Source: Berkelbacteria bacterium GW2011_GWA2_35_9
GTDB taxonomy: Bacteria; Patescibacteriota; UBA1384; GWA2-35-9
Assembly (NCBI GenBank): GCA_000991185.1
Contig: LBRB01000009.1
Location: forward strand, 1 to 40,799
Length of the DNA stretch: 40,799 nucleotides
Direction of reading: 5' to 3'
Shown: positions 7,050 through 18,866 of the stretch, piece after piece
Numbering within the stretch: position 1 is the first letter of the stretch
Layout: each line of letters begins with the position of its first letter
Translations under genes and position numbers: made by a program
Notes under the pieces: generated by a model
What the model was told of the DNA's origin: nothing
The model's database searches: none
What the model saw: the letters and a program-made list of their open reading frames with translations, nothing else

Positions 7050-7880
7050 TTATACACTAATATCACGCTTGTTGAACCACCAAGCTCCAATAATTGTGAA
7101 AATAATTGTAATAATTACAAATACCCAAATTGATTGCCATTCTATTTTATTTTCCAACAAGGCTTTTTGATAATCGTAGTAATAGAAAAATGATCCATAT
7201 TTTAAATCGGCTAGATTTTCTTTAAGCGATGGCATTACGTTTAATACATACATTGTGATTAATAAACCAGTAGTGATAAAATAGGTTTTGCCTTTTTCGT
7301 TGAATAAAGTTGAAAAAAACATTGACATACTCAATACTGCTAAGCCTAAGAAAAACGAAAGTAGTGATATTGTTAAAAAATTAGAAGTTTTGTAGGTAAC
7401 ATTATGTATTTCTGCCAAAGGAATAATCCCCAAAATAGAAATAACTAACAAAATCAACAATGCAATAATTCCAGCAAAATACTTAGCGAAAAAAATTTTT
7501 ATTCTTGACAATGGTTTTGAAAGTAAAAACCCAAGCGTGTTTTTATCAATTTCCCCGGCAATAGCACTACCACCCCACCCAATAAACATTGAAAACAACA
7601 AAATAGGAAAAACAATACTAAAATGTTCAATTGATATGAATTTTTCTACACTATCAAAAATTAAAGAGTTTTTGTCCATACCAAATACTTTCATAAATTC
7701 TTCTGGGTAAGCGCTAAAAAGTTCTGAGAATTGATCCGATTTACTCTGGATTGATGGGAACATCGCAACATACATTTCAGCAAAAGCTAAACCACCGATT
7801 GAATATGTAAAAATTGATGCTATGCGATCTCTAAGTGTGCGAATAATTAAAGTAGTCATATTTTTATTTATAAAATTCAA
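7050..7880 (-). CDS. ABC-2 type exporter permease
   Basis: A 276-residue membrane protein with about six hydrophobic segments (starting near residues 20-40 and 88-108, then 135-157, 168-188, 198-215, 250-268). The segment order and the FLLSKPLSRIKIFFAKY coupling-helix region fit ABC-2 permeases. ATG 7880 overlaps the end of the ATPase gene by 17 bases. A second ATG at 7859 (MTTLIIRTLRDR) gives a start just beyond that stop and is equally possible. It should form the transmembrane half of an exporter with the product of 7864-8736. The substrate is not visible. Confidence 0.85.
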   Translation of the reverse strand: MNFINKNMTTLIIRTLRDRIASIFTYSIGGLAFAEMYVAMFPSIQSKSDQFSELFSAYPEEFMKVFGMDKNSLIFDSVEKFISIEHFSIVFPILLFSMFIGWGGSAIAGEIDKNTLGFLLSKPLSRIKIFFAKYFAGIIALLILLVISILGIIPLAEIHNVTYKTSNFLTISLLSFFLGLAVLSMSMFFSTLFNEKGKTYFITTGLLITMYVLNVMPSLKENLADLKYGSFFYYYDYQKALLENKIEWQSIWVFVIITIIFTIIGAWWFNKRDISV

Positions 7881-8736
7881 GAAAAATATCTTCTAAACTT
7901 GCCGGTTCAATCTGTATATTTAAGACTTTTAATTTACTAATTTTACTCAGCAAATTATTGATATCGCCCTTAATTTGCAGATGAACAGTTTTATTATTCG
8001 AGGATATTAATTGAATATTTTTTTCTTCTAATTGAGCAGGATTAATTTTATCCTTAAAATGAATAATTGCACTATAAATATGTTTACTTCGTAAGCGAGC
8101 GATGCTTTCAATTGCAACCATTTTTCCATTTTTAATAATACCAACACGATCACAAACATTTTCTATTTCGGGTAAATTATGAGAGGACATAAAAATGGTG
8201 ATTCCCTTTGCTTGAAATTCTTTGATAATTTTGTAAAAAGTATTTTGCAAAAGTGGATCTAAACCGTTAGTCGGTTCATCTAAAATTAATAATTTTGGTT
8301 GGTGCATTAAGGTTAAAATTAATGCTAACTTCTTCTTATTACCAGTTGAAAGATGTTTAACCCGAAGTTTTGGATTATAATCAAGTTTATTAATTAAATC
8401 ATTAGTCAATTCAGACTTGCCATTCAATTTTTCAGAAAACTTGATATGATCATTGCCAGTCCAATTTTCATAGAGTTGATTATCGCTCGGCAAATATCCA
8501 ATCATTTTCTTTAGCCCTACTGAAAATTGTTGAGAATCTTGGTCAAATATACTTATTTTTCCACTGCTCGGGCGAATAAAATCCATCATCAATCTGATTG
8601 TAGTAGTTTTACCGGCACCGTTAGGACCCAAAAAACCAAAAATTTCAGCATTTTTAACTTTAAATGAGATCGAATTCAATGCAACAACTTTCCCAAATGA
8701 TTTTTCTAGATTTTCAATTTGGATTGCATTTGGCAT
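7864..8736 (-). CDS. ABC exporter ATP-binding protein
   Basis: A 290-residue ATPase: Walker A GPNGAGKTTT (about residues 38-47), Q-loop region in MIGYLPSDNQ, signature LSTGNKKKLALIL (Ser-Thr-Gly-Asn instead of the usual LSGGQ), Walker B LLILDEP and the H-loop in SSHNLPE. The C-terminal 70 residues are an accessory domain typical of CcmA/YhaQ-like exporter ATPases. It is paired with the overlapping permease downstream. It starts 13 bp after fusA, so it may be read through from the ribosomal operon. Confidence 0.9.
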   Translation of the reverse strand: MPNAIQIENLEKSFGKVVALNSISFKVKNAEIFGFLGPNGAGKTTTIRLMMDFIRPSSGKISIFDQDSQQFSVGLKKMIGYLPSDNQLYENWTGNDHIKFSEKLNGKSELTNDLINKLDYNPKLRVKHLSTGNKKKLALILTLMHQPKLLILDEPTNGLDPLLQNTFYKIIKEFQAKGITIFMSSHNLPEIENVCDRVGIIKNGKMVAIESIARLRSKHIYSAIIHFKDKINPAQLEEKNIQLISSNNKTVHLQIKGDINNLLSKISKLKVLNIQIEPASLEDIFLEFYK

Positions 8737-8749
8737 AAATAAGTATTAA

Positions 8750-10834
8750 TTATTTTCTACGATTAGCACTTGAACGATCCTCAATTATATTTTGGGCAAT
8801 ATTTTTTGGTACTTCATTATAGTGAGCGAATTCCATTGTATAAGTGCCTCGACCTTGAGTTATCGAGCGAAGTTGGGTAGCATAACCAAACATTTCAGCC
8901 AGTGGAACATGAGCATCGATAACCTTGAGATTTGGTCGATCACTAGTGTTATCAATTTGTGCTCTTTTAGACATCAGATCACCCATCGCGTCACCAAGAA
9001 AATTATCAGGGATAATAACTTCGACTTTCATTATTGGTTCAAGTAGGACTAAATCAGCTTTTCGACAGGCTTCCTGAACTGCAATTGACGCTGCAACAGA
9101 AAAAGCCATTTCTGAGGAATCAACATCATGAAAAGATCCATCGTAAAGCGTAACTTTAGTATCAACCACCGGATAGGCAGCTAAAATACCTTTTGAAAAT
9201 GCTTCTTGCACTCCTTTATTGATAGCTGGAATATATTCTGATGGAATAGTACCACCTTTTATTTTATTAATAAATTCATAACCTTTGTCAGTATTTGTTT
9301 CCACCTCAAGCCAAACATGTCCATATTGCCCACGACCACCACTTTGACGAATGTATTTACCTTCGGCTTTAGCAGTTCCTTTAATAGTTTCTTTATAGGC
9401 AACCTGAGGTTTACCAACATTGGCTTCAACACTAAATTCTCGTTTCATACGATCAACAATAATATCTAAATGTAGCTCTCCCATACCAGCAATAATTGTT
9501 TGGTTGGTCTCTAAATCGCTAGAAACTTTAAAAGTTGGATCTTCTTGGACAAATTTTGATAAAGCAATACTCATTTTTTCTTGATCAGCCTTAGTTTTTG
9601 GTTCAATCGCCATATTGATAACAGGCTCAGGAAAAGTAATTGATTCAAAAAGAATTGATTTATTATTATCACATAAAGTATCTCCGGTAGAAGTAGATTT
9701 TAAACCAACTGCAGCTGCAATTTCACCGGCATAGACAGTATTAACATCTTCACGATGGTTAGCGTGCATTCTAACTATTCGTCCAATTCTTTCTTTTTCA
9801 TTTTTTGACGAATTTAATATATAACTATTAGCAGTCAAAACTCCTGAATACACTCTAAAAAAAGTTAGTGTCCCAACAAATGGATCGGTTGCAATTTTAA
9901 AAGCTAAGGCAGAAAATGGTTCATCAACTGACGATTTTCGAGCAATTTCTTTACTTTCGTCCTTAACATCAAAACCTTTAATTGGTTTAACTTCAGTTGG
10001 TGAAGGCAGATAATCAACAATTGCATCGAGAATAGTTTTGACTATTATTCCTCGACCGTCACCGCCCATAACTAAAAATATTTCTCCAGAAATTAATGAT
10101 TTTCTGATTGCGCTAATAAATTCTTCATTAGTTAATTCATCTCCATTAAGATATTTTTCTAACAAAACATCATCCGATTCAACAACTTTTTCAAGTAGTT
10201 GATTTCTATATTGGTTAGCTTTTTCTAGTAAATCGTTAGGAATTTCTTCCTCAACCAAATCTTTATCCATAAAATCTTTATAGGTATATGCTTTCATACT
10301 AACAACATTCACAACTCCTCGAATATCTTTTTCAAACCCGATCGGGATATGAATTGGGAAAGCATTATGAGTCAATCTTTCCTTTATTGAGTTTAAGCTT
10401 TTTTCAAAATCACCACCGGTTTGATTAATCTTATTAATAAAACAAATGCGTGGAACAGAATATTTATCGGCTTGTCTCCAAACAGTTTCTGATTGTGGTT
10501 CAACTCCCATTTTTCCATCAAAAATAACTACAGCACTGTCTAAAACTCGCAAAGATCGTTCAACTTCAACTGTAAAATCAACATGACCTGGAGTATCAAT
10601 GATATTTATTTGATGTTCTCTCCATTGGCAAGTTGTAGCCGCAGAAGTAATAGTAATACCTCTTTCTCGTTCTTGGTCCATCCAGTCCATAACCGTATTA
10701 CCTTCATGCACTTCACCAATTTTATGCGTTCTACCCGTTGTAAACAAAACACCTTCGGTAACGGTAGTTTTACCGGCATCAATATGGGCAATTATCCCAA
10801 TATTTCTGATTTTATTAATATTGTAATCAGCCAT
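8750..10834 (-). CDS. fusA: Translation elongation factor G with altered G4 and G5 motifs
   Basis: A 694-residue EF-G, full length for the family, catalysing ribosomal translocation and, with RRF, recycling. G1 AHIDAGKTT (16-24), switch II DTPGH (80-84), and domain [16 protein letters not shown] are normal. The guanine-reading motifs are not: G4 is NKIN (134-137) where EF-G nearly always has NKxD. The G5 stretch (usual CGSAFKNKGVQ) reads [12 protein letters not shown] (255-266). The codon for the odd Asn is AAT, clean in the sequence. It is downstream of rpsL-rpsG as in the str operon; no tuf follows. Confidence 0.97.
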   Translation of the reverse strand: MADYNINKIRNIGIIAHIDAGKTTVTEGVLFTTGRTHKIGEVHEGNTVMDWMDQERERGITITSAATTCQWREHQINIIDTPGHVDFTVEVERSLRVLDSAVVIFDGKMGVEPQSETVWRQADKYSVPRICFINKINQTGGDFEKSLNSIKERLTHNAFPIHIPIGFEKDIRGVVNVVSMKAYTYKDFMDKDLVEEEIPNDLLEKANQYRNQLLEKVVESDDVLLEKYLNGDELTNEEFISAIRKSLISGEIFLVMGGDGRGIIVKTILDAIVDYLPSPTEVKPIKGFDVKDESKEIARKSSVDEPFSALAFKIATDPFVGTLTFFRVYSGVLTANSYILNSSKNEKERIGRIVRMHANHREDVNTVYAGEIAAAVGLKSTSTGDTLCDNNKSILFESITFPEPVINMAIEPKTKADQEKMSIALSKFVQEDPTFKVSSDLETNQTIIAGMGELHLDIIVDRMKREFSVEANVGKPQVAYKETIKGTAKAEGKYIRQSGGRGQYGHVWLEVETNTDKGYEFINKIKGGTIPSEYIPAINKGVQEAFSKGILAAYPVVDTKVTLYDGSFHDVDSSEMAFSVAASIAVQEACRKADLVLLEPIMKVEVIIPDNFLGDAMGDLMSKRAQIDNTSDRPNLKVIDAHVPLAEMFGYATQLRSITQGRGTYTMEFAHYNEVPKNIAQNIIEDRSSANRRK

Positions 10835-10903
10835 AAATTAATCTTGAAAATTATGAAATTAAAAAATTTAATGAAAATTAAAAATTGAAAATTGTAAATC
10901 AAG

Positions 10904-11377
10904 TTAGTATCTTGCAAAATGAGCGAAGGCTTTATTAGCTTCTGCGGCTTTATGCATATTTATTTTCATTTGATAAGCATTGCCAGTTTCTTTGTAAGCG
11001 GAAATCATTTCTTCAGCTAATTTTATATCAAACGGCTTGCCTTTAGCTTCGTTAGCGGAGTTGATCAACCAGCGATAGGCTAACATTTTTGCTCGGTTAG
11101 GCTTAATCTCAACTGGAACTTGATAGGTTGCACCACCAATTCGACGAGGTTTAACTTCAAGTTGGGGAGTAATTTTATTTACAACAGACGAAAATACCTC
11201 TAAACCAGTTAGATTTAGTTCTTTAGCGATAATGTCAAACGCAGAGTATACCATTTTAATGGCTAAATCTTTTTTACCGCTTTTCATTACTTTGTTAATG
11301 AATTTTGCCACATCTAACGATCCATAACGAGCGTCAGGTTTTAAAATATGTGATTTAAATTTTGATTTTCCTCTCAT
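10904..11377 (-). CDS. rpsG: Ribosomal protein S7
   Basis: A 157-residue uS7, standard length. Recognisable pieces are [22 protein letters not shown] near the start, the [14 protein letters not shown] beta-hairpin, and the C-terminal [17 protein letters not shown]. It nucleates assembly of the 30S head on 16S rRNA. The start codon overlaps the rpsL stop by four bases, implying translational coupling. A 69-bp AT-rich gap separates it from fusA. Confidence 0.97.
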   Translation of the reverse strand: MRGKSKFKSHILKPDARYGSLDVAKFINKVMKSGKKDLAIKMVYSAFDIIAKELNLTGLEVFSSVVNKITPQLEVKPRRIGGATYQVPVEIKPNRAKMLAYRWLINSANEAKGKPFDIKLAEEMISAYKETGNAYQMKINMHKAAEANKAFAHFARY

Positions 11378-11802
11378 TCTTTGCTTTCTTTAGGTTTTTT
11401 TGCACCATACTTACTTCTGCCTTGTCGTTTATCAGCAACTCCTGCAACATCTAATTTCCCTCGAATAATATGGTATCTGACCCCAGGCAAATCTTTAACC
11501 CTCCCACCTCGAATCATTACGACTGAATGTTCTTGAATATTGTGACCTTCGCCAGGAATGTAAGCCGTAACTTCCTGTCCGCTGGTTAATCTAACACGGG
11601 CAATTTTACGAAGTGCCGAGTTTGGTTTTTTGGGTGTTGTGGTAGTAACCTTAATTGCAACCCCTCGGATAAATGGTTTTCCACTTGGTAAAACAACCGG
11701 TCGATTTTTTAAGAAATTAAAACTTCTTCTAAGTGCAGTGGTTTTAATTCGATTCGGTTTTGATTTTCTACCAAATTTAACTAATTGATTAACTGTTGGC
11801 AT
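11374..11802 (-). CDS. rpsL: Ribosomal protein S12
   Basis: A 142-residue uS12 with the conserved decoding-centre loops [13 protein letters not shown] and [14 protein letters not shown]. The lysines whose mutation gives streptomycin resistance (E. coli positions 42/43 and 87/88) are wild type. The C-terminal tail is short and basic ([19 protein letters not shown]). It starts 5 bp after rpoC and overlaps rpsG by four bases, so it belongs to one long RNA polymerase-ribosome transcript. Confidence 0.97.
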   Translation of the reverse strand: MPTVNQLVKFGRKSKPNRIKTTALRRSFNFLKNRPVVLPSGKPFIRGVAIKVTTTTPKKPNSALRKIARVRLTSGQEVTAYIPGEGHNIQEHSVVMIRGGRVKDLPGVRYHIIRGKLDVAGVADKRQGRSKYGAKKPKESKE

Positions 11803-11807
11803 ATATA

Positions 11808-14800
11808 TTATTTTTTAAATCCTGTACCAGCTGGGATTAACCTACCTATTATAACATTTTCTTTCAATCCTTCAAGGTTATCGATTTGACCTGAGCTAGC
11901 AGCTTCAATCAAAACATTGGTTGTTTCTTGGAAAGATGCAGCCGATAAGAAGCTTTTTGTTTTAAGCGAAATTCGACTAACTCCAAGAATTACCATTTCA
12001 GACACGATTGGTTTCTTTTTATTCTTAGCCAACTCAGCGTTAATATTTTCTAGTTCGATTAAATCAATTAATTGACCGGGAATCTCTTCGCTATCGCCAG
12101 GATCAAGAATTAATCTTTTTGAAAACATTTTTCGTAGAATTATTTCGATATGTTTATCATGAATATCTTGTCCTTGGACTTGATAAATTTTTTGAACCTC
12201 ATTTATGATATATTGTTGAATTGGTTCTGATCCAATCAATCTCAAACCATCCGAAAGGTTCAAATAATCGTCGGTTAATACTTGTCCTTTTTTAACTTCT
12301 TCTCCGCCCTCAACTAATAAATTAGTATTAGGATTTACGATAGCCTCAAAAACCAAATCTTCAGTTGATGAGATTGTAACAATATTCTTATCTATCTTAA
12401 TTGTACCAGATATAGTGGCTCGAATCGCTTTTTCAGTTTTATGCGTAGCGATTGATTGTTTGGCTTTAATCTCGTCGCCATCCTTAACACAAATAGAATA
12501 ATTATCAGGAATTTCAAGGCTATTTTTTTGAGGAATTCCTGAGGAAACTTGAATTGTTGTAAAGTTTTTACTTTCAATAATCTTTACTTTTCCATCAATA
12601 TGGCTAATTACTGCTGATTTTTTTGGAGGTCGAGCTTCAAACAATTCTTCAACTCGAGGCAATCCAGTCGTAACATCACCTGAACCTTGTACTCCACCGA
12701 CATGAAAAGTCTGCATGGTTAACTGAGTACCTGGTTCCCCAATCGCTTGTGCAGCGATAATACCAACTGCTTCGCCGATATTGACAATATTACCAGTTGC
12801 CAAATCTCTACCATAACAATTTTGGCAAATACCCCATTTAGTTTGGCAATAAATAGGGCTTCGAACCTCAATTGATTCAAGATTAGCATCACAAATCAAC
12901 TTAACCGCATCTTCGTTAATAATTTCATTAGCCTTAACAACTACCCTATTAGCTATTTTTATATCTTTCAAGGCAACACGACCGAGAATTTTTTTGTCAA
13001 ATGATTGCATAAAATCTTCGCCTTCGATATTGTAGACAATCATACCTTTTTTGGTTTGACAATCTTCCTCTGAAATAACCACATCTTGGGCAACATCAAC
13101 TAATCTCCTAGTTAAATATCCGGCGTCAGATGTTTTCAGGGAAGTATCTGATTTTCCTTTTCTAGCAGCATGGGAAGAAATAAAGTATTCATAAACATCC
13201 AGTCCTTCTTTGAAGGATGATTTTACTGGATGAGTAATAATTTCTCCAGCTGGATTAACTACCAAACCTTTCATTCCACCCATCTGAATAACTTGAGCAA
13301 ACGAACCACGAGCACCAGATGAAACGGTTTGAAAAATATTATTATCATGCTTATATTCGGAAATCATTGTTTTTTCAATTTGATATCGAATATTTTGCCA
13401 ACATTCGATAATTTTATATTTTTTTTCATTTTCGGTAATCAACCCAAGTGTAAATTGATTTTCAATTTCTTCAGATTCTTTTTCCCCATTTTTTATTAAT
13501 TGATGTTTACTTTCAGGAACAATAACATCTTCAATCGCAATAGTCAGTCCTGAAATTGTGGCATATTCAAAACCTATATCTTTTAAATCATCGACAAATT
13601 TTGCAGTTTTGAGTGAGCCGTAGGCTCGATAAATTTGACTAACTATTTTTTTGAGTTTTTTACTAGTTATTTCTTCATTGATAAAGTCGATTTCTTTTGG
13701 TAGCAAATTGTTAAACAATATGCGTCCTACCGTAGTATCAATTAATTGATCATTGATTCTAGTTTTAATCAATGCTTGGAGATCGATAATATCTGATTGA
13801 TAAGCAGAGATTGTATCATTCTTTGAAGAAAATGATTTATTCTCGCCCTTAGCGTTTTCCTTGATACTGGTAATATAGAAACAACCGTAAATAATATCAT
13901 AATTTGGATGAACAGTTGGTTCTCCAGACGCAGGTTTAAGTAAATTTTTTGAGGCTAAAATAATATTTTTTGCTTCATCAACCGCTTGTTTTGATAACGG
14001 AACATGAACAGCCATTTGGTCACCATCAAAGTCAGCGTTAAAAGCATAACAGACTAATGGATGAATTCGGATTGATTTTCCTTCAACTAATTTTGGTTGA
14101 AAGGCTTCAATTCCGAGACGGTGAAGGGTTGGTGCTCGGTTGAGTAAAACATAAGAAACTTTGATAATTCTTTCTAATATATCCCAAACCTCAGGGGTAT
14201 TTTGGGAGATTAATTTTGAAGCATTTTTAACATTATGTACATAACCCTCTTCAATTAATTTTGAAATTACATAAGGTTTAAACAATTCCAGCGCCATTTT
14301 CTTAGGCAATCCGCATTCATTTAGTTGTAACTCTGGTCCAACCACAATCACACTTCTACCTGAATAATCGACTCTTTTTCCTAAAAGGTTTTGTCTAAAA
14401 CGACCTTGTTTTCCTCTCAACATATCGGAAAGGGAACGGAGCTTTCTGCCCGCAGCAGTCATTTGTGGGGATTTATCTCTTCGGTTAGTATTGTCAATTA
14501 AAGCATCGACAGCTTCCTGCAACATTCTTCGTTCGTTACGAGTAATAACTTCTGGAGCACCGGATTCATTTAGTTTTTTTAGGCGATTGTTGCGATTGAT
14601 AATTCTTCGATAAAGATCGTTCAAATCACTGGCTGCAAAACGACCACCATCGAGTTGAACCATCGGTCTTAAATCTGGCGGTAGAACTGGCAGTTTGGTA
14701 AGTATTGTCCATTCGGGTTTAATACCGGCTTTTGCCATTTTTTTAATAACTCGATAGCGACGCAATTCTTTTTTGATATAGCTATAATCATGTCGATTTT

Positions 14801-15413
14801 CAGCAATAGTGGCTTCAAGTTCTTCTAAAGCTTTAGTTAGATCAATTTTTTTCAACAATTCATAAATTGCTTCGGCACCGATACCAACTCGAACAAGATT
14901 GCCATACTTTTCACTGATGATAAAATAATCTTGCTCATTAACAAGTTGCCCAACCGACAAAGAGCAAATTTCATTTTTAGTTTTTTTGTATTCAGACTCA
15001 ATTGACATTAAACTATCTCGATTTTTTGTTTGTTTGATTTGTTCATATTCTTCATCAAGTTGTTTCATTAAGTCATTTTTTACCTCTTCATTAATCTCGA
15101 GAACAACAAACGAAGCGAAGTAGACAACTTTTTCAATATCACTCATCGACATAACTTCAACTCCACACTTATCACACACTACACCCTTATAGCGGATTTT
15201 TTTATATTTTCCACAATAACACTCATAATCTTTAGTTGGACCAAAGATTTTTTCACAAAATAGACCATCCCTTTCAGGTTTTTGGGTTCGGTAATTAATC
15301 GTTTCTGGTTTCAAAATTTCACCATTTGACCATTTGTTTATATCTTCCGGGGAAGCAATTTTGACTCTTATCTTGTCAAAATCATTTAAACTGGTTAGTG
15401 TGTTGTGTGTCAT
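11808..15413 (-). CDS. rpoC: RNA polymerase beta' subunit
   Basis: A 1201-residue beta' subunit, similar in length to Bacillus RpoC and lacking the large gammaproteobacterial insertion. It has the N-terminal zinc site C65, C67, C80, C83 ([10 protein letters not shown]...[10 protein letters not shown]). The catalytic metal loop [12 protein letters not shown] is near residue 460. The second zinc-binding region (CDANLE..., [13 protein letters not shown]) and the trigger-loop stretch ([13 protein letters not shown]) follow. The frame is intact, in contrast to rpoB just upstream. It is 38 bp downstream of rpoB and 5 bp upstream of rpsL. Confidence 0.98.
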   Translation of the reverse strand: MTHNTLTSLNDFDKIRVKIASPEDINKWSNGEILKPETINYRTQKPERDGLFCEKIFGPTKDYECYCGKYKKIRYKGVVCDKCGVEVMSMSDIEKVVYFASFVVLEINEEVKNDLMKQLDEEYEQIKQTKNRDSLMSIESEYKKTKNEICSLSVGQLVNEQDYFIISEKYGNLVRVGIGAEAIYELLKKIDLTKALEELEATIAENRHDYSYIKKELRRYRVIKKMAKAGIKPEWTILTKLPVLPPDLRPMVQLDGGRFAASDLNDLYRRIINRNNRLKKLNESGAPEVITRNERRMLQEAVDALIDNTNRRDKSPQMTAAGRKLRSLSDMLRGKQGRFRQNLLGKRVDYSGRSVIVVGPELQLNECGLPKKMALELFKPYVISKLIEEGYVHNVKNASKLISQNTPEVWDILERIIKVSYVLLNRAPTLHRLGIEAFQPKLVEGKSIRIHPLVCYAFNADFDGDQMAVHVPLSKQAVDEAKNIILASKNLLKPASGEPTVHPNYDIIYGCFYITSIKENAKGENKSFSSKNDTISAYQSDIIDLQALIKTRINDQLIDTTVGRILFNNLLPKEIDFINEEITSKKLKKIVSQIYRAYGSLKTAKFVDDLKDIGFEYATISGLTIAIEDVIVPESKHQLIKNGEKESEEIENQFTLGLITENEKKYKIIECWQNIRYQIEKTMISEYKHDNNIFQTVSSGARGSFAQVIQMGGMKGLVVNPAGEIITHPVKSSFKEGLDVYEYFISSHAARKGKSDTSLKTSDAGYLTRRLVDVAQDVVISEEDCQTKKGMIVYNIEGEDFMQSFDKKILGRVALKDIKIANRVVVKANEIINEDAVKLICDANLESIEVRSPIYCQTKWGICQNCYGRDLATGNIVNIGEAVGIIAAQAIGEPGTQLTMQTFHVGGVQGSGDVTTGLPRVEELFEARPPKKSAVISHIDGKVKIIESKNFTTIQVSSGIPQKNSLEIPDNYSICVKDGDEIKAKQSIATHKTEKAIRATISGTIKIDKNIVTISSTEDLVFEAIVNPNTNLLVEGGEEVKKGQVLTDDYLNLSDGLRLIGSEPIQQYIINEVQKIYQVQGQDIHDKHIEIILRKMFSKRLILDPGDSEEIPGQLIDLIELENINAELAKNKKKPIVSEMVILGVSRISLKTKSFLSAASFQETTNVLIEAASSGQIDNLEGLKENVIIGRLIPAGTGFKK

Positions 15414-15451
15414 AATTTTATCTATTTTTATTGATTAAAATTATTAATAAT

Positions 15452-17665
15452 TTACTTCTCTTGCCCTTCTTCAAATTTTGGAGGATTTTTTTCTTGACCA
15501 GCAAATATTTCAGTCAATTTTTCATCAGTACTTGGCTTTTCTGCGAAGGTAGTATTTCGATTGGTTTCACTAGTATTTTTTTGATTAATAATATCAACTG
15601 CTTGATTGTTGCGGTTTAGGGTTTCAATATTCAAACCGAGTGAACGCAATTCTGAAAGTAAGACTGAAAAAGATGCGGGGATAGACGGTTTTTGAATATC
15701 TTCATTTTTTATGATGGATTCATAAGTTTTTGATCGTCCGACCATATCATCTGATTTTATTGTTAACATTTCCTGAAGAGTATGAGCAGCTCCATAGGCT
15801 TCCAATGCCCAAACTTCCATTTCACCAAATCGTTGACCCCCAAATTGAGCTTTACCACCTAACGGTTGTTGTGTAACCATAGAATATGGTCCTGTTGATC
15901 GTGCATGAATTTTATCATCAACCATATGAACCAGTTTCATCATGTAAATAATCCCAACTGTGACTTTTTTATCGAACGGTTTTCCAGTCACACCATCATA
16001 AAGTTCAATTTTACCTGATTTTGGCAAGTTAGCTTTTTCTAATTCACTTTCTATTTTTTCTAAAGCTACCCCATTAAAAACTGGCGAGGCAATTTTAATA
16101 TTTAATTTTGAAGCTGCCCAACCTAAATGAGTTTCTAAAATTTGTCCTAAGTTCATACGAGAAACAACTCCAAGCGGATTAAGTATAATATCAACCGGAG
16201 TTCCATCGGCTAGATAAGGCATATCTTCAGCCGGTAAAATTTTCGAAATAACACCTTTATTACCGTGACGACCAGCCATTTTATCACCAGCTTGTATTTT
16301 TCTAAGTTGAGCAATAGATATTTCAACCACCTGATGAACCCCTGATGGCAACTCGTCACCTTCATCTTTAGAAAATATTTTAATACCGATTACTTTTCCG
16401 AATTCACCGTGAGGTAAACGAAGAGAAGAATCCATAACATCTTTAGCTTTTTCGCCAAAAATTGCTCTAAGAAGTTTTTCTTCAGCCGTTAATTCAGATT
16501 CACCTTTTGGAGAAATTTTACCGACTAAAATATCACCGGATTTTACAATTGCGCCAATTCGAGCTATACCATCTTCATCTAGATGAGATAGGGCTTCATC
16601 TCCGACATTTGGAATATCACGTGTAATTATTTCTGGTCCGAGTTTAGTATCTCTGACTTCAATTGAATATTTCTCAATATGGATAGAAGTCAAACAATCA
16701 TCTTTAACTAATCGATCAGAGATGATAATAGCATCCTCGTAATTAGAGCCTCGGTAGGACATGAATGCGACTAACAAATTTTTTCCCAAAGCCAATTCGC
16801 CATCTTCAATTGAATTACTTTCAGCAATAATATCACCTTTTTTAACACTTTGATTGGATGAAACTTTAATAGTTTGGTTAATACAAGTTGCTTGGTTAGA
16901 ACGAATAAATTTATTAATTGTATGAGTGATTGGTTGGGTCTGTGAATCATATTTTATCGTAACTGAATTTTCATTAATTGATTTCACAATGCCATTATCT
17001 ATTGCATAAACAATTTGACCTGAATCACGAGCCGCTTCTTTTTCAATTCCGGTACCGACATAAGGTGAATCACTTTTAACCAGCGGGACTGCTTGTTTCA
17101 TCATATTTGATCCCATTAGAGCACGAGTTGCTTCATCGTTTTCAATAAACGGAATTAGATTTGAGGTTAACGATAGGAGCTGTCGAGGAGTAATGTCAAT
17201 CAATTGAATTTTGTTGGCACTCTCAATTTTTGGTCCGTCTAAAGTTCTAGAAAGAATTTTTTTACCAATAATAAAGCCTTGATCATCAACCTCGGTCGAG
17301 GCAGGAGCAATAATAAATTTTTCTTCATCATAGGCATCTAAATAGACAACCTCATTAGTTACTTTTGGTTTTGAATTGACAAGTTTAACCTTGTAAAATG
17401 GTGATTCAATAAAACCATATTGATTGACTCGGCTATAAATTGACATTTGCCCAACTAATCCAATATTTGGACCCTCAGGAGTGTGAATTGGACAAATACG
17501 ATTATAATGTGAAGGATGAACATCACGAACTTCAAATCCAGCTCTTTCCCTCGAAAGTCCGCCTGGACCAGTTGCCGCCAATCTTCTTTTATGTTCAATT
17601 TCAGATACAGGATTAACCTGATCCATAAATTGCGATAATTGCGAAGATGCAAAAAATTCTTGCAA
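15452..17665 (-). CDS. rpoB: RNA polymerase beta subunit, C-terminal part (rpoB interrupted)
   Basis: Carries most of beta from the rifampicin region on: [45 protein letters not shown], the [11 protein letters not shown] active-site block and the C-terminal [18 protein letters not shown]. The frame is open upstream to about 17695 (it reads [10 protein letters not shown]), so the TTG at 17665 is not a real start. Rifampicin-pocket residues corresponding to E. coli D516, H526 and R529 are kept, but the position of S531 is Ala (RRLAATGP) and N518 is Val. It joins the N-terminal part out of frame, with about 34 conserved residues missing. Confidence 0.9.
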   Translation of the reverse strand: MQEFFASSQLSQFMDQVNPVSEIEHKRRLAATGPGGLSRERAGFEVRDVHPSHYNRICPIHTPEGPNIGLVGQMSIYSRVNQYGFIESPFYKVKLVNSKPKVTNEVVYLDAYDEEKFIIAPASTEVDDQGFIIGKKILSRTLDGPKIESANKIQLIDITPRQLLSLTSNLIPFIENDEATRALMGSNMMKQAVPLVKSDSPYVGTGIEKEAARDSGQIVYAIDNGIVKSINENSVTIKYDSQTQPITHTINKFIRSNQATCINQTIKVSSNQSVKKGDIIAESNSIEDGELALGKNLLVAFMSYRGSNYEDAIIISDRLVKDDCLTSIHIEKYSIEVRDTKLGPEIITRDIPNVGDEALSHLDEDGIARIGAIVKSGDILVGKISPKGESELTAEEKLLRAIFGEKAKDVMDSSLRLPHGEFGKVIGIKIFSKDEGDELPSGVHQVVEISIAQLRKIQAGDKMAGRHGNKGVISKILPAEDMPYLADGTPVDIILNPLGVVSRMNLGQILETHLGWAASKLNIKIASPVFNGVALEKIESELEKANLPKSGKIELYDGVTGKPFDKKVTVGIIYMMKLVHMVDDKIHARSTGPYSMVTQQPLGGKAQFGGQRFGEMEVWALEAYGAAHTLQEMLTIKSDDMVGRSKTYESIIKNEDIQKPSIPASFSVLLSELRSLGLNIETLNRNNQAVDIINQKNTSETNRNTTFAEKPSTDEKLTEIFAGQEKNPPKFEEGQEK

Positions 17666-18672
17666 CCAATTCTTAATCTCGACTGAACCAATTCTCCAAC
17701 AGATCGAATTCTTCTATTTTTCAAATGATCAACATCGTCAGGTTTTCCATTTGGATCATTATTAAGACGAATAATTTCCTTAACCGTTTCAATCACATCA
17801 TCGATTAACAAGATGCGATTTTCAAAATCATTTTTAACATCTAAATTCAAACGACGATTAATTTTATAACGACCAACTTTTCCAAGGTTATATCTTTTTG
17901 AATCAAAAAACATCGCTTCAATAAAACTTTTTGCAGTTTCTGCATTAACAAGATCACCTGGTCGAATTCTTTTATAAACTTCAACCAAAGCCTCATCACT
18001 ATTTTTAGATGGATCTTTTAAAAGAGTAGAAGTGATATATTGATTCTCTGGATCAGTATCAACTTTTGCAAAAATGCCTTTCAATTCTTGATCGTCAAAT
18101 CCGCCAATTGCTTTTAAAAAGGTTGTTACTGGAATTTTTCTTTTTCGGTCTATTTTTACTGAAAGTATATTTTTATTAGAAGTTTCAAATTCAAGCCACG
18201 ATCCACGAGTAGGAATTATTTTTGCGCCAAAATATTTTCGATAATTAAAATCATCTGCAGTGAAGAGAACTCCGTAAGATCGAACAATTTGGTTAACAAT
18301 TACTCTCTCAATACCATTAATTATAAATGTTCCGCAAGAAGTCATTAATGGAAAATCGCCCATAAACACATCAGATTCTTTACTTTTTCCAGTTTTTTTA
18401 TCTGTAAGTTTAATTCTGATTTTTAATGGAGCTTTGTAAGTTAAATTCTTAGCTTTGACAGTTTCTTCATCCACCTTTGCTTCGTCGAGTTCATAATCTA
18501 AAAATTCTAAAATATAATTTTCGCCCGTAAAATCTTCGATCGGATTAATTTCATCAAATAGTTCTTTAAGTCCTTCCTCAAACAACCAATTGTAAGAATC
18601 AATTTGTGATTGTGTTAAATTTGGCAGTTCAAATTTAACGACTGCCTTTTTATCATAATAGACTCTATCCAT
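17455..18672 (-). CDS. rpoB: RNA polymerase beta subunit, N-terminal part (rpoB interrupted)
   Basis: Residues 1 to about 328 are true beta sequence: [34 protein letters not shown], and finally [17 protein letters not shown] followed by QSRLRIG. In normal beta subunits RIG is followed by the conserved MERxVxERM block and about 35 residues before EFFxSSQLSQF. Here EFFASS follows almost at once in another frame, so the last 70-odd residues of this reading are out-of-frame. The two parts overlap only as nonsense. Since rpoB is essential and single copy, an assembly collapse is the leading explanation, with a real lesion or split subunit as alternatives. Confidence 0.88.
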   Translation of the reverse strand: MDRVYYDKKAVVKFELPNLTQSQIDSYNWLFEEGLKELFDEINPIEDFTGENYILEFLDYELDEAKVDEETVKAKNLTYKAPLKIRIKLTDKKTGKSKESDVFMGDFPLMTSCGTFIINGIERVIVNQIVRSYGVLFTADDFNYRKYFGAKIIPTRGSWLEFETSNKNILSVKIDRKRKIPVTTFLKAIGGFDDQELKGIFAKVDTDPENQYITSTLLKDPSKNSDEALVEVYKRIRPGDLVNAETAKSFIEAMFFDSKRYNLGKVGRYKINRRLNLDVKNDFENRILLIDDVIETVKEIIRLNNDPNGKPDDVDHLKNRRIRSVGELVQSRLRIGCKNFLHLRNYRNLWIRLILYLKLNIKEDWRQLVQADFRGKELDLKFVMFILHIIIVFVQFTLLRVQILD

Positions 18673-18722
18673 AATAAATTAATTATTAGTTATTATTAAA
18701 CGAGTATCAAACAACAAAAACA

Positions 18723-18746
18723 AACTTCTTCCCAAAAAAAGAAGTT
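18723..18746 (-). terminator. Terminator-like hairpin in the rpoB leader
   Basis: On the minus strand AACTTCTT pairs with AAGAAGTT around an 8-base loop and is followed by TTGTTTTTGTTGTTT. It lies about 50 bases upstream of the rpoB start, inside the transcript from the promoter at 18822-18850. That position fits an attenuator limiting RNA polymerase synthesis. Confidence 0.5.
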
Positions 18747-18821
18747 GAAGAATGCCTTCCTTCTAAAAATTATCTACCATTATTTTAATAATTTTCGTCT
18801 GAAAATATCTACTGTATCTAG

Positions 18822-18850
18822 ATTGTACAACAACTAATTTTCGATGTCAA
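18822..18850 (-). promoter_or_regulatory. Promoter of the rpoB-rpoC-rpsL-rpsG-fusA operon
   Basis: Minus strand TTGACA (18845-18850), 17-bp spacer, TACAAT (18822-18827): a near-perfect sigma-70 promoter. It gives a leader of about 140 bases before rpoB, long enough to hold the hairpin at 18723-18746. Confidence 0.8.
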
Positions 18851-18866
18851 TAGCTAAGCTGAATTG

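Noticed and set aside
15452-18672. rpoB as a naturally split B'/B'' pair
   Set aside because: A conserved block is missing at the joint, the N-terminal part carries a long out-of-frame tail, and the C-terminal part has no credible start. A break or misassembly is more likely than two functional subunits.
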